DNA of 64,000 nt, from contig NZ_CP192292.1 of the NCBI RefSeq assembly GCF_050596425.1, positions 2,108,001-2,172,000 on the forward strand. The letters run 5' to 3'. The position numbers and the translations under genes were made by a program. Under the pieces are notes generated by a model. That model was not told the DNA's origin, searched no databases, and saw nothing but the letters and a program-made list of their open reading frames with translations. The stretch comes from G963665925 sp050596425 (GTDB lineage: Bacteria; Bacillota; Clostridia; Peptostreptococcales; Acidaminobacteraceae). Below are positions 26,265-35,921 of this stretch, one piece after another (position 1 is the first letter of the stretch; the number at the start of each line of letters is the position of its first letter).

Positions 26265-26341
26265 CAATGCCTTAAATGTCGTGTAGAATGAAGCTGACCG
26301 GAGGACATTCACACACAGTAGAAACAATGGGGGTTACATTC

Positions 26342-27724
26342 ATGAAGGCGTTCAAAATGTCATATACCATATCATCTATGTTGGTACTAATTGGCTCCAT
26401 AACCGCTGTCATACTATTTGAATTGCCAATCTATTTGGGGATTTTCTCGACAATGGTTTATATGGCAGGTCTATCTATTTATAGAGGGTATCATCCTGGA
26501 ATTGTTCTTGGTATGATTTTAAAAAAAATGCGAGACGTGGATTATGTTGCTGGAATGATGCTTCTAATTGGCGGGCTTGTAGCTCTTTGGATGCAGATTG
26601 GCACAATCCCTTCTTTAATATATTTTGGGTTTAAATATTTGGCAGATTTCAACTTGATATTAACAGCATTTCTAATTTGCATGGCCATGTCCCTTATGAT
26701 CGGATCAGCAATAGGGACCCTAAGTACGATTGGTGTTGTTTTTTTAGCTGTCGGGCAAGGCATTGGTATTCCATCGGGTCTTATGGTAGGGGCCATTGCC
26801 TCTGGAGCCTATGTTGGGGATAGGATGTCACCACTTGCCAGCGGTGGGAACTTGGCCACAGCAGCTGTGGGCACGAACCTGCCGAAGGTGCTGAGAAAAC
26901 TTATAAAGTCAAATGTCCTGCCACTTCTTATAGTTGGGGTTGTCTACACATTTATTGGTATGCACTTCAAGGTAGGAGAGGAAGCGGGCTTGGCGCTAAA
27001 CAAATTAACAGAGGCCATTGCCATCAATTACAGCCTGCATCCAATTGTCTTACTGCCCTTAGGCGCTTTGCTGGGAGCCATTTTGATTTTTAGGCTGGGC
27101 ATTATAAAGTCACTGGGCATAGCCACAGGAATCAGCTTATTGATTGCCCTGTTTACAGAGGGCGTTTCTATGGCAGGTCTTATGGAACATTATATTTTCG
27201 GATATGTTTCTGAAGCAGGCCAGCTCCAATCACTTATACAGGGTGGAGGGATCCTATCGATGCATTCTGTCGTGCTTGCCATTTTGTTTTCAGCAGGTAT
27301 CAATGGCATATTGGAAGGCACCGATATGATCCAGCCCTTGCTGGACCGGTGGATAGGTCAGTCAGAAACGCAGGGGAAACTTGTACGGAAAACAATCTAC
27401 ACATGTGTGATTGTGACCATTCTCACGTGCAATCAAAGTTTAACAGCCCTTTTGACGGGATCATATTTTAAGAACAAGTTTGAAGACATGAATTTGGAAC
27501 CTTCTGACTTAGCAAGGGTCATACTAGACACGGGTATTCTTGTCGTCGCACTGATCCCTTGGAATGTTAATGCCATTTTCTTTAAGTCCATTACAGGTAT
27601 TACAGCTATAGAATACGGCCCCTATGCCTATTATTTATGGCTTGTACCAGCCGTGACCATAGGTCGGAGCTTTTTCATGGATAAAAAATCAGAGACTAGA
27701 AATGCCGATATACGTACAAATTGA
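26342..27724 (+). CDS. Na+/H+ antiporter, NhaC family
   Basis: The membrane protein of about 460 residues shows the NhaC features GSAIGTLSTIGVVFLAVG, GAYVGDRMSPLASGGNL and NQSLTALLTGSYFK, with about eleven membrane segments. NhaC proteins exchange sodium for protons or, in some members, tyrosine/tyramine or malate/lactate. I chose ATG 26342, preceded by GGGGG. The open frame extends upstream to 26276 without a credible ribosome binding site. It lies between an MFS gene and a peroxiredoxin gene on the same strand. Confidence 0.88.
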   Translation: MKAFKMSYTISSMLVLIGSITAVILFELPIYLGIFSTMVYMAGLSIYRGYHPGIVLGMILKKMRDVDYVAGMMLLIGGLVALWMQIGTIPSLIYFGFKYLADFNLILTAFLICMAMSLMIGSAIGTLSTIGVVFLAVGQGIGIPSGLMVGAIASGAYVGDRMSPLASGGNLATAAVGTNLPKVLRKLIKSNVLPLLIVGVVYTFIGMHFKVGEEAGLALNKLTEAIAINYSLHPIVLLPLGALLGAILIFRLGIIKSLGIATGISLLIALFTEGVSMAGLMEHYIFGYVSEAGQLQSLIQGGGILSMHSVVLAILFSAGINGILEGTDMIQPLLDRWIGQSETQGKLVRKTIYTCVIVTILTCNQSLTALLTGSYFKNKFEDMNLEPSDLARVILDTGILVVALIPWNVNAIFFKSITGITAIEYGPYAYYLWLVPAVTIGRSFFMDKKSETRNADIRTN

Positions 27725-27781
27725 TTCAACGGCTTTCATTGGGGGTATATTTTTATGGAGCCCTATATTGGAGGTGGGTGT

Positions 27782-28309
27782 ATGAAGTTGAAAAGTGGTA
27801 TGAAGGCACCTGATATCATATATCATGATTATCTCAATACGCCGTTTCAACTGAGTGCTTTAAAAGGTCAGAAAGTTCTTTTGTCCTTTTATCGTTATGC
27901 CGGTTGTCCGTTTTGCCAATTGCGATTTACAGAACTTGTGGATACGTTTGGAGACGATGACAACATAAAACTTGTTGCCGTTTTTCAGTCACCAAGTGAT
28001 TCAATTATGGAAAATGATCTAGACCAGAAAGTGCCTGTAACAGTCATTTCTGATGCGGCACAGCGCTTTTATAAAGTATATGGTGTTGACAGTGGTCTGA
28101 GGGCTTGGTTTGTCGGCGTCGGGAGCGCTTTTCGGTTTCTAAAAAGCATCAACTCTGGCAACCGAATGGGCAAACGTGAAGGGGATCAGAATAGAATTCC
28201 AGCTGATTTTCTCATCGATGAAGATGGCATTTTAAGGCATGTCTATTACGGCAAGAATATGGATGATCATATGCCGGTCCATTGGGTGGATAACTTTATT
28301 AAGCTTTAA
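27782..28309 (+). CDS. Peroxiredoxin-like (AhpC/TSA) protein
   Basis: The protein of about 175 residues has a thioredoxin-fold redoxin domain: MKAPDIIYHDYLN, then LLSFYRYAGCPFCQLRF. The CPFC motif has the peroxidatic cysteine position plus a second cysteine, as in PrxQ-like and thioredoxin-like redoxins. It probably reduces peroxides with thioredoxin. ATG 27782 follows GGAGGTGG; the upstream in-frame ATG 27755 is less likely. It is separated by 57 bases from the antiporter gene. Confidence 0.85.
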   Translation: MKLKSGMKAPDIIYHDYLNTPFQLSALKGQKVLLSFYRYAGCPFCQLRFTELVDTFGDDDNIKLVAVFQSPSDSIMENDLDQKVPVTVISDAAQRFYKVYGVDSGLRAWFVGVGSAFRFLKSINSGNRMGKREGDQNRIPADFLIDEDGILRHVYYGKNMDDHMPVHWVDNFIKL

Positions 28310-28396
28310 AGCGTCTCTGAAGGTATATATTTATAATGAAGTGTAAAAGTATGATTTAAATAAAGTCGTGGTTTTTTGAACCTTCGATACATGATG

Positions 28397-28438
28397 AATC
28401 CTGGGAAGCGCCTGTTTGACAGTCCTAGGATTTTTTTT
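28397..28438 (+). terminator. Terminator of peroxiredoxin gene
   Basis: AATCCTGGGA (28397-28406) pairs with TCCTAGGATT (28423-28432) with one G-U pair, ending in T8. Confidence 0.85.
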
Positions 28439-28472
28439 GTGTCCATATATACCAAGGACCTTAAGCATAGAA

Positions 28473-28513
28473 AACCGCCTAATGAGATTTTTACATCCCA
28501 ATATTAGGCGGTT
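28473..28513 (-). terminator. Terminator of M23 peptidase gene
   Basis: AACCGCCTAAT (28473-28483) pairs with ATTAGGCGGTT (28503-28513). On the minus strand the hairpin ends in GGTTTTC. Confidence 0.8.
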
Positions 28514-28523
28514 AATAAGCAAA

Positions 28524-30131
28524 TTATTCGAAATCAATAAGTTCTCGTTCCATAAAGAGCCAAGGGCTTAAGTTCGTTTTATAGTGGGACATCGTCCAGT
28601 GTAAGTGGGGACCTGTTGAAAAACCAGTGGAACCCACCGTGCCAATCGCTTGTCCCTTTGAAACGGATTCATCAAGACTGACATCACGTCTATTCATGTG
28701 GAAGTATACACTAAATATGCCATACCCATGATCAATCACGATGGTTTCCCCTGTGAGAATTAGATTCTGTGAAAGGACAACCACGCCATGGTTGGGTGCA
28801 ACAATTTGCGTGTCAGCAGGTGCAGCAATATCAATACCTGAGTGTCTGTAAGAAGTTAGGGCGCCATTGACATAGCGCATTTCTCCAAATTCTGTACTGA
28901 TGCGTCCCTCTACAGGTTTAATAAAAGGGCCTTCCCAGAGTTTTTCACCAACAGACGTGTCACGAACAGGCGTAAAATACTTGGCATACTCTTCGTAAGC
29001 GGCATCATTTCGGGTGTTGGCTTCGACTTTCTTGTCTACAGTCAAATATTGTTTGTTGAACGCCTTTGATTCGATAACAAGAGGGTAGGATTTTTTATAA
29101 GTTTTGTCGGTCCCAGTGACCTCAAGTTCAAGATTGTATTCACCAGGTTTTGCCCAGTAGTTCATAGCCAAAAAGGCAAAGTAACGGTCATCAGCCTTCC
29201 AAATTTTAAGGTCTTTTGAGAGGGTCTGGTTAATTTTTGGTGTTTGACCTTCATTGACATTAAATATTTCTAGAACAACCACATCGCCAGCGGTCGCTTT
29301 GGATTTATCCATTTTTAGTTCAGGCTCAATGTCCATGTTCCCGTAAAATGTCAGTGTGGACGTGCCAAATGGTGCTAAATCATTGGACTTGCCCCATGTG
29401 CATTTAACTTCATACCGAAGCTGTCCGTCGAATAAGGAGGGCATAAACTGGTCTTGCTCAATTATTTCTTCCCTAATAAGATCCTGACCGGAGAAAACTT
29501 TTAGGGATAACTGCTGAGGGACCTTCTCCGTATATATTGAAATAGGAAAATCCGGATTAAGCATGATGGAAGCATTTGCAGGGTTCACAGCATTTTGAAT
29601 TGACTTGTCCATTTCACTGCCATCCGCTAAAGTATAGACCCACTGTGAATTAGAAACCTGAGCCGGAATAGTCATAGTGCTGTAGGTTAGTTCTGCCCTT
29701 GGTGCATTTGTTTCATAGAGTCCGTAGAAGCCTTCCGTGCTGAGAAGACTCTTGATTTGATCATATGATGGATAAAGGAATTGTTGGGATTTATTATCAT
29801 ATACATCAAGTTTCATTCCATCGAGGTTAATGGATAGGTCATAGCTGTATACATCACCGTCTTCAGTGATGATATCAAGAACATAATTATCAGTCACTGT
29901 ATTCAAATCTGTTGACGAGGCAGATGACCCCTTAAGATTATTAAAAATTTCAGTGATTTTTTCTATGGCCTCAGTATCAGTCTGAAAATAGGAGTGTACT
30001 GGTGTTTTTTCATTTTCTTCGTATATATTAATCTGAGTCACCTGGCTTGGATTAATATTATGGTTCTGGTAGAGCACGTAGGCACCAAGCAGTGCCAAGA
30101 GAACCAAAGCAATTGCTATTATTTTTTTCAT
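28524..30131 (-). CDS. Membrane-anchored M23 (LytM) metalloendopeptidase
   Basis: The 535-residue protein has an N-terminal membrane segment (residues about 3-20) and a long extracellular region (25-400) of unknown fold with immunoglobulin-like stretches. A C-terminal LytM domain follows. Zinc ligands are visible in YRHSGIDIAAP and TGPHLHWTM, and PVEGRISTEFGEMRY marks the domain start. M23 enzymes cut peptidoglycan cross-bridges. All catalytic residues seem present, so it is probably active rather than an EnvC-type activator. It is transcribed away from folA. Confidence 0.9.
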   Translation of the reverse strand: MKKIIAIALVLLALLGAYVLYQNHNINPSQVTQINIYEENEKTPVHSYFQTDTEAIEKITEIFNNLKGSSASSTDLNTVTDNYVLDIITEDGDVYSYDLSINLDGMKLDVYDNKSQQFLYPSYDQIKSLLSTEGFYGLYETNAPRAELTYSTMTIPAQVSNSQWVYTLADGSEMDKSIQNAVNPANASIMLNPDFPISIYTEKVPQQLSLKVFSGQDLIREEIIEQDQFMPSLFDGQLRYEVKCTWGKSNDLAPFGTSTLTFYGNMDIEPELKMDKSKATAGDVVVLEIFNVNEGQTPKINQTLSKDLKIWKADDRYFAFLAMNYWAKPGEYNLELEVTGTDKTYKKSYPLVIESKAFNKQYLTVDKKVEANTRNDAAYEEYAKYFTPVRDTSVGEKLWEGPFIKPVEGRISTEFGEMRYVNGALTSYRHSGIDIAAPADTQIVAPNHGVVVLSQNLILTGETIVIDHGYGIFSVYFHMNRRDVSLDESVSKGQAIGTVGSTGFSTGPHLHWTMSHYKTNLSPWLFMERELIDFE

Positions 30132-30336
30132 GTCTTACCTCCTTTGGCTGTATTTGTAGTATAACATCTTAAGTGCACAAATAAATCACAGATGTATTAA
30201 ATTTGATCTGGACCTATGTTATTATAGTTAGGTCAAGGCATAAATCAACCTTGCAATAAAACTGATAATTGGTGTCGCTCGAGTGTGTGAGCTGGCACAA
30301 GATGACTCAAAGTATGGAATAATGAGGTGACATAAT

Positions 30337-30834
30337 ATGATAAATATGATTGTGGCAATAGGCAAAAATAGAGAAATAGGAAAAGGCAATGAACTTTTAG
30401 CACATATACCAGAAGACCTGAAATATTTTAAGAAGAAAACAGCGGGCGGCATCGTGATTATGGGCTATAACACATATGAATCATTGCCATCTGGAGCGCT
30501 TCCAAAGCGGGAGAACATTGTTATAACACGCAAAGATATTGAAATCCCCAAAGCCCATGTTGTGGGAAGCATTGAAGAAGCCGTTAATAAGGCCAAGGCG
30601 TTGAGAAAAGAAGAGGAAGTCTTTGTCATAGGTGGCGCATCCATTTATGAGCAGTTTCTACCTCATGCCAGCAAGCTCTATATAACGCACATTTTTGAGG
30701 ATTTTCATGATGCAGACACTTTCTTTCCTAAGTTTGAACATGAATGGAAGTTAGAAAGCATCGATGGTGGGGCGGAAAATATTGGACATGATTATCCCCA
30801 TGTATTCGCTGTTTATGAAAGAGCGCAAGTTTAA
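30337..30834 (+). CDS. folA: Dihydrofolate reductase
   Basis: The 165-residue protein starts MINMIVAIGKNREIGKGNELL and has IPEDLKYFKKKT, GIVIMGYNTYESLP, NIVITRK and VFVIGGASIYEQFL, all DHFR landmarks including the catalytic acidic residue. It reduces dihydrofolate to tetrahydrofolate with NADPH. One oddity: the near-invariant tryptophan of the PW-H-L-P loop is alanine here (LLAHIPEDL). No thyA is adjacent. GAGGTG precedes the start. Confidence 0.93.
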   Translation: MINMIVAIGKNREIGKGNELLAHIPEDLKYFKKKTAGGIVIMGYNTYESLPSGALPKRENIVITRKDIEIPKAHVVGSIEEAVNKAKALRKEEEVFVIGGASIYEQFLPHASKLYITHIFEDFHDADTFFPKFEHEWKLESIDGGAENIGHDYPHVFAVYERAQV

Positions 30835-30909
30835 AAAAAGAGTCATGACTTATGCCATCTCAGGGAATTTGATAGCCCTCTGCTGTTAAAAATTGCTGAG
30901 TTGGGTACA

Positions 30910-30957
30910 TATTGTAACAATACTGTTTTTTAAATAGGCATAAAAATCGTGTATAAT
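30910..30957 (+). promoter_or_regulatory. Promoter of WG-repeat protein gene
   Basis: -10 TATAAT (30952-30957) has a weak -35 TTTAAA (30929-30934) at 17 bases. Just upstream lies the perfect inverted repeat TATTGT-A-ACAATA (30910-30922), which shares TTGTAACAAT with the palindrome upstream of nox. Confidence 0.55.
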
Positions 30958-30994
30958 AGATGTGGGCACATCTTATGTTTTGGAAGGAGAAATT

Positions 30995-33418
30995 ATGAAT
31001 CAATTTAAAGGAAGCTCCAGACTAGCATTAGTGTTTGCTCTTGTGATGGCACTCATGGTCGGAGCAGGAACAAATTTAACTGCGTTTGCTGCGGAAGAAT
31101 CAAATGCACTAAAGGTTGTAGAATCAGAAGCACTGAAAAATATTACTTTATCTGAAGCCGCTGAGGGAAGAATCCTTTTCAGCGATGAATCAGGCAAGTA
31201 TGGCTACCTGGATTATGAGGGCAATATTGTCATTCCAGCATCATTTGACTACGGATATGGATTCCAATCAGGTGTGGCTGAAGTGACAACTGATCAGGGT
31301 CAAGCTTACATAGACATGGATGGAAATATTCTGTTTTATGAAAATGACATTCTTAATCAGTATGATTTGGACACATACTATCCAGAAATCTCTGCCTTTA
31401 ATGATGGTCTTGCCCGTGTAAGCACATATGACAGTGTCGCTTATATTAATACAAAGGGTGAATTTGTCATTCCTAAGGGGAAATTCTACAATGGATATGA
31501 TTTTGCAGATGGTGTGGCTGAAGTATATAACAGTGATTACCAATCTTTCTACATTGACAAGGATGGCAATGAACTGTTTGCACCAGATCCAAACTTCAGT
31601 TACTATGGTTTTTCTGATGGCTTGTGTCTTGTGTACAACTACGATAATGGACAATACGGATATGTTGACAAGAGCGGTGAAGTTGTAATACCGACAACCC
31701 TTGATGATGCAAATGGATTCTATAAGGGATATGCTGTTTATCAGGAACTAGGAAAGTACGGTGTGATCAGCAAGGAAGGCGATTTTGTTGTTCATCCAAT
31801 TTTTGATAGCATTTTCCAAACAGAGGAAGGCTATTTCCTTGGTTTTGATGGTGTGTTCACTCATTTCTTAGATCAAAATCTTAAACCAATGCGGAAAATG
31901 AATGGTGATGCTTCATACAGCACATTTGCATCGGTTTATGTGAAAGCGGAATATGATGGATATGTTTTTGAAGACTTGGCTGGCAAGAGGCTGGGGATGT
32001 TTGATGACTACTATCACCTAGGCGATTCAGTCTTTGAAGTTGGTCAGGGTAAAATCGTCATTGCTTCTGATATAAAAGCAGTAGCAGATGAAAACTCTCC
32101 TAAGAATATTAATGTGAACTATAACTATAGTTTTATTGATAACAAGGGTGAAGTTGTTCTTGATCTTTCTAAATACGATACAGCTAAACCATTTTCTGAA
32201 GGTTTGGCAGTGGTTGAACGCAAAGGCAAGTTTGGCTACATCAACACGGCTGGAGAAGTGGTTATTCCAATTAAGTATGACTACGCCGGGGACTTCCTAA
32301 ATGGACAGGCTGATGTTGAAACACCTAGTGATTACCTAGTGATTGACAAAGAGGGTCAAGTCATCTCATCGGCTTATGGTGATACAGATGCTGAAATGGA
32401 ATCGGACTATTATGTTATTTCAACGGGATACTATGGAAATTATGGTGTTGCGGACAAGAAATCAGACAAAATAATTCTGGAAGCCAAATATGCAGATGTT
32501 AGTCATATTGGTGGTGGTCTGTTCGAAGTTATGGATGAAGACTACAACTATGGTTTCTTTAATACCAATACAAAAACGCTTGTGGAACCAAAATTTGAAT
32601 ATGTGAATATTTATCCTGAACAGGACCGTGTTATTGTTGAAGGAGAGGACTACCTATATGGTATGTTCGACACAGATGGCAAGGCGATTTTAGAGCCTAA
32701 ATACAACGCCATCACTCTTAATGAAAACGGTGTTTATGAAATTCAAAAAGACTACAACTACGGCATAATGCTAAATGACGGAACGGTTCTAATTAAGCCA
32801 GAGTTTGACTACATTTATACGAGCCAGATTGATGACGAGATTTATGTTTTCTCGACAGAAAAGTCCACAAATGGTGCTTATGAAAAACGCAATCTGGTTT
32901 ACAACATCAAAGATAAAAAGATTATTTCTGATGACATAGAAGGGGCTGCAATTGATTTTGGTGATTCATTCATGGTTGTTTCTACAGATGACTATAAAAA
33001 AATCGTGACGACTTACCAAGGAAAAGTCTTATTTGAAACAACAGATTATTACATTGATGCTTCTGGCGAGTATCTTCATTTTGAAAATGAAGAGGGTGTG
33101 GATTATCTGATTGACCTGAAAGGAAACACTTACCTAGAAGGCAATGATTTCAATGATATTTATCTTCCAGTAGAAGATGGTCATATCATCTTTACAAAGG
33201 ATGAAGGCTTTGGCATCGTGTCCCTAGAGGGTCAAATTAAGACAAAAGAACTTTATGATAATGTCTATTACATCAATTCAGGTGTTATGGCAACTTATGA
33301 TGATCAAGCCTTTGGCTATGTAGATGTTGATGGCAATGACGTTGTAGAGGAAGGCCTGTATGACCTTCTATACGGATTCTCAGATGGTCTAGGACTTGTT
33401 ATTAAGGCTGTTGAGTAA
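30995..33418 (+). CDS. Secreted WG-repeat protein
   Basis: The protein of about 807 residues has a signal peptide (positive start, hydrophobic 11-28, cleavage likely after AFA). It is then built almost entirely of WG-type repeats of about 35-50 residues of the form GKYGYLD-x-GNIVIP-x-FDY-x-FxxGVAxV, at least twelve units. WG repeats are expected to form beta-propeller-like structures. Some units are in the divergent YNYGxF form. There is no membrane anchor or sortase motif at the end (LGLVIKAVE), so it is probably released. Function unknown. Starts at ATG 30995 after GGAAGGAG. Confidence 0.88.
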   Translation: MNQFKGSSRLALVFALVMALMVGAGTNLTAFAAEESNALKVVESEALKNITLSEAAEGRILFSDESGKYGYLDYEGNIVIPASFDYGYGFQSGVAEVTTDQGQAYIDMDGNILFYENDILNQYDLDTYYPEISAFNDGLARVSTYDSVAYINTKGEFVIPKGKFYNGYDFADGVAEVYNSDYQSFYIDKDGNELFAPDPNFSYYGFSDGLCLVYNYDNGQYGYVDKSGEVVIPTTLDDANGFYKGYAVYQELGKYGVISKEGDFVVHPIFDSIFQTEEGYFLGFDGVFTHFLDQNLKPMRKMNGDASYSTFASVYVKAEYDGYVFEDLAGKRLGMFDDYYHLGDSVFEVGQGKIVIASDIKAVADENSPKNINVNYNYSFIDNKGEVVLDLSKYDTAKPFSEGLAVVERKGKFGYINTAGEVVIPIKYDYAGDFLNGQADVETPSDYLVIDKEGQVISSAYGDTDAEMESDYYVISTGYYGNYGVADKKSDKIILEAKYADVSHIGGGLFEVMDEDYNYGFFNTNTKTLVEPKFEYVNIYPEQDRVIVEGEDYLYGMFDTDGKAILEPKYNAITLNENGVYEIQKDYNYGIMLNDGTVLIKPEFDYIYTSQIDDEIYVFSTEKSTNGAYEKRNLVYNIKDKKIISDDIEGAAIDFGDSFMVVSTDDYKKIVTTYQGKVLFETTDYYIDASGEYLHFENEEGVDYLIDLKGNTYLEGNDFNDIYLPVEDGHIIFTKDEGFGIVSLEGQIKTKELYDNVYYINSGVMATYDDQAFGYVDVDGNDVVEEGLYDLLYGFSDGLGLVIKAVE

Positions 33419-33448
33419 AGCCTAGGCAAATGAAGGTATGTGGTGCAC

Positions 33449-33497
33449 AAGAGCCAGAAACAAATGCTTTGAGCGTTTTGTTTCTGGCTTTTATTTT
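33449..33497 (+). terminator. Terminator of WG-repeat gene
   Basis: AGCCAGAAACAAA (33452-33464) pairs with TTTGTTTCTGGCT (33477-33489) followed by TTTATTTTG. Confidence 0.9.
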
Positions 33498-33582
33498 GTA
33501 CCTAGAGGCGTCAAGGGATAGACCGTAAGGTTTTTACGAGCTTGACGACCTATTCCGAGGTCAGATAAATGGTGGTGAGCGT

Positions 33583-34731
33583 ATGAAGTCAGCACTGGTA
33601 AACTTAATACTGCTAATAAGTTTAATAGCAAATGGAGCGGGGGCTGATAATGTGAAGGGGCATGAACCTGCTTTAGAACATGATCCAGCTGTACAAATGT
33701 CAAGTTCCGAATTGTGGGCAAGAAAGACTTTGGCACAAATGAGCCTAGAAGATAAAATAGGTCAAATGATGGTCACAGGCATTGAAAAAGAGTACATGAC
33801 TGACGAAGAAGAACACATGATTAGAATGGGCCGTGTGGGTGGTTTGGTGTTTTTAGGGCATAATATTAAATCTGAAGACCAATTCAAGACCTTGATACAA
33901 TCTCTACCGACCCCATCCATTCCACTCTTTTTAAGCGTTGATCAAGAAGGAGGGCGGGTGGAACGATTACCCTCGCAAAACGGACCCTTTATGAGCGCTT
34001 ATTCTCTTGGACAAAAACCAGAGTTGGCCTACGACCAAGGTGAAAAACTGGGACAGTCTGTCAAAGCGTATGGCCTTAATCTCAACTTTGCCCCCGTTCT
34101 TGATGTGTTTAGCAACCCTGACAACAAGGTTATTGGAACAAGGGCTTTTGGAAGTGACCCTGACCTTGTTGCACGTGTTGGGACAGATGTGATGGAGGGT
34201 ATAAAAAATCAGGGTGTTATTCCCTGTGTCAAACATTTTCCTGGGCATGGGGACACAGTGGTGGACTCTCACGTGGGCCTTCCAACAGTCAATCATAGCC
34301 TGGAAAGACTCATGTCTTTCGAGTGGCGTCCCTTTAAGGAAGCCATAGATGAGGGCGCGCCTATGGTGATGACAGCCCACATTTTAGTCAGTGCGATTGA
34401 TAGTGAATATCCTGCTACGCTTTCAGAAAAGGTTATAAATGGACACTTGCGTAAAAGTCTTGGCTTTGAAGGCGTTGTTATTACCGATGATCTTGTTATG
34501 GGCGCCATATCAAGCAACTATAGTGATGCGTTTGTTGCCCGGCAAGCCCTTGTGGCAGGTGTGGATTTGCTTCTGGTTTCTAACAATGACAAGATTTCCA
34601 ACATGACACAGGCCATTAAAAATTCTGTCAATACGGGGGAAATTTCTGTAGAAAGGATCGATGAATCTGTGTTTCGGATTCTCAGGCTTAAACATGATTA
34701 CTTGATGATTCCTAGTACAGAGCTTAAGTGA
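33583..34731 (+). CDS. Exported glycoside hydrolase family 3, NagZ-like
   Basis: The 382-residue protein has a signal-like N-terminus (residues 1-22) and a GH3 barrel. Landmarks are FLSVDQEGGRVERLP, the NagZ His-Asp loop KHFPGHGDTVVDSH, and the nucleophile segment VVITDDLVMGAI. This is the single-domain beta-N-acetylhexosaminidase pattern, releasing N-acetylglucosamine from muropeptides or chitin fragments. In Gram-positives such enzymes act outside the membrane during wall turnover. It follows the WG-repeat gene after a terminator and stands alone. Confidence 0.9.
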   Translation: MKSALVNLILLISLIANGAGADNVKGHEPALEHDPAVQMSSSELWARKTLAQMSLEDKIGQMMVTGIEKEYMTDEEEHMIRMGRVGGLVFLGHNIKSEDQFKTLIQSLPTPSIPLFLSVDQEGGRVERLPSQNGPFMSAYSLGQKPELAYDQGEKLGQSVKAYGLNLNFAPVLDVFSNPDNKVIGTRAFGSDPDLVARVGTDVMEGIKNQGVIPCVKHFPGHGDTVVDSHVGLPTVNHSLERLMSFEWRPFKEAIDEGAPMVMTAHILVSAIDSEYPATLSEKVINGHLRKSLGFEGVVITDDLVMGAISSNYSDAFVARQALVAGVDLLLVSNNDKISNMTQAIKNSVNTGEISVERIDESVFRILRLKHDYLMIPSTELK

Positions 34732-34872
34732 TGGGCTTAAAAAAGCAAGTAAGCAGAAAATATATCAAGCGTTTTCCCGAGTGAAATCCATAGGAAGGTG
34801 TATATATGCAATCAAAAATATGCTACCATGTACCTTGCAAGTGTTGGTTTAAGCAAGTGATTGAGGTGAAAT

Positions 34873-35787
34873 ATGTACAAACTTCTTGTTTTAGATATGG
34901 ATGGAACCCTTTTAAATGAACAATGTGAGATTTCAAAGGATAACATCGAGGCCATAAAAAAGGCCAGACAAAGTGGTGTTCGTGTTGCAATTGCAACAGG
35001 AAGAACAAAAATGGGCATAGACCCATACTTGGACCAACTGGGTATAAATGTGCCTGGTGAGTTTTCCGTTGTTTGTAGTGGCGCGCGAATACTTGAAAAT
35101 AACAATAGGGAAATTCTGTCCAGTCGCTTAACGCGAGAGGACTTGAATGACATCGTGTCATTTTGCCGTCCAAATGGATTTGGCATGCACCTGTATTCAA
35201 CAGAAGGTCTAATAATGGATGAAGAATCAATCTTCACTTATTATGACTCAGCGGCTAATAATATGCCAATTATTAAAATGCCATTCCATGAGGTGACAGA
35301 CGCAATGCCTATTGATAAAGTAATGGTTTGTAACACACATTCTCAGATGGTAAAAGCCCTTGGAAAGACTTTCCCATCTTTTGACATCCCTAAAAATATC
35401 ATTGATGAAGCCTTGGAACTAGAACAATCCCAAGATAAGGTTGACAAAGAAGCCTTTAATACACTCGGTTGCTTCCCAGAGAATTTTCACAAGAGATACA
35501 ATTTGTCATGCGTTTTTGATAGCATTGTTGAAATATCAAAAAAAGAAGCCAATAAGGCTTATGGCATACAAACCTTGATGAAAATGCTTGATCTAAAAAG
35601 GGAAGAGATCATGTGTATTGGAGATTCACAAAACGATAGACATATGGTTGAGTTTGCAGGCATGGGTGTCGCAATGGGCAATGCGTGCGATGATCTTAAA
35701 AATATTGCGAATGACATCACCAAAACCAATGAAGAAAGTGGTGTGGCTCACGCCATCCACAAGCATATTTTGAACGAACAGCAATAA
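34873..35787 (+). CDS. HAD-superfamily phosphatase, Cof subfamily
   Basis: The 304-residue protein begins LLVLDMDGTLLN (motif I) and has motif III/IV in MCIGDSQNDRHMVEFAG, with the large C2B cap between. These IIB phosphatases dephosphorylate sugar phosphates, pyridoxal phosphate or FMN with broad range. Residues 160-210 contain an insertion compared with YidA-like members. It is a monocistronic gene ending at a clear hairpin. Confidence 0.9.
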   Translation: MYKLLVLDMDGTLLNEQCEISKDNIEAIKKARQSGVRVAIATGRTKMGIDPYLDQLGINVPGEFSVVCSGARILENNNREILSSRLTREDLNDIVSFCRPNGFGMHLYSTEGLIMDEESIFTYYDSAANNMPIIKMPFHEVTDAMPIDKVMVCNTHSQMVKALGKTFPSFDIPKNIIDEALELEQSQDKVDKEAFNTLGCFPENFHKRYNLSCVFDSIVEISKKEANKAYGIQTLMKMLDLKREEIMCIGDSQNDRHMVEFAGMGVAMGNACDDLKNIANDITKTNEESGVAHAIHKHILNEQQ

Positions 35788-35834
35788 GAGAGTGTATGTT
35801 TTGTGGTGCACTTACACGAGTATTTAAGACATGA

Positions 35835-35866
35835 AAAATCGGTGGCCCTGGGGTCACCGATTTTGT
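35835..35866. terminator. Bidirectional terminator
   Basis: AAAATCGGTG (35835-35844) pairs perfectly with CACCGATTTT (35855-35864) between converging genes. Confidence 0.85.
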
Positions 35867-35921
35867 TATAAATATGAATGGTAAAACGCATGGTCAATAA
35901 GGTGCAATTTGCTATGGTTTT

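Noticed and set aside
28401..28425. Fifth copy of the palindromic element (AAGCGCC sequence)
   Set aside because: The match is seven bases within a normal terminator loop; the second end and inner repeat are absent.
34812..35237. Two overlapping antisense frames in the HAD phosphatase gene
   Set aside because: Shadows of a well-recognised gene; composition (rich in Ser, His, Cys) is typical of non-coding frames.
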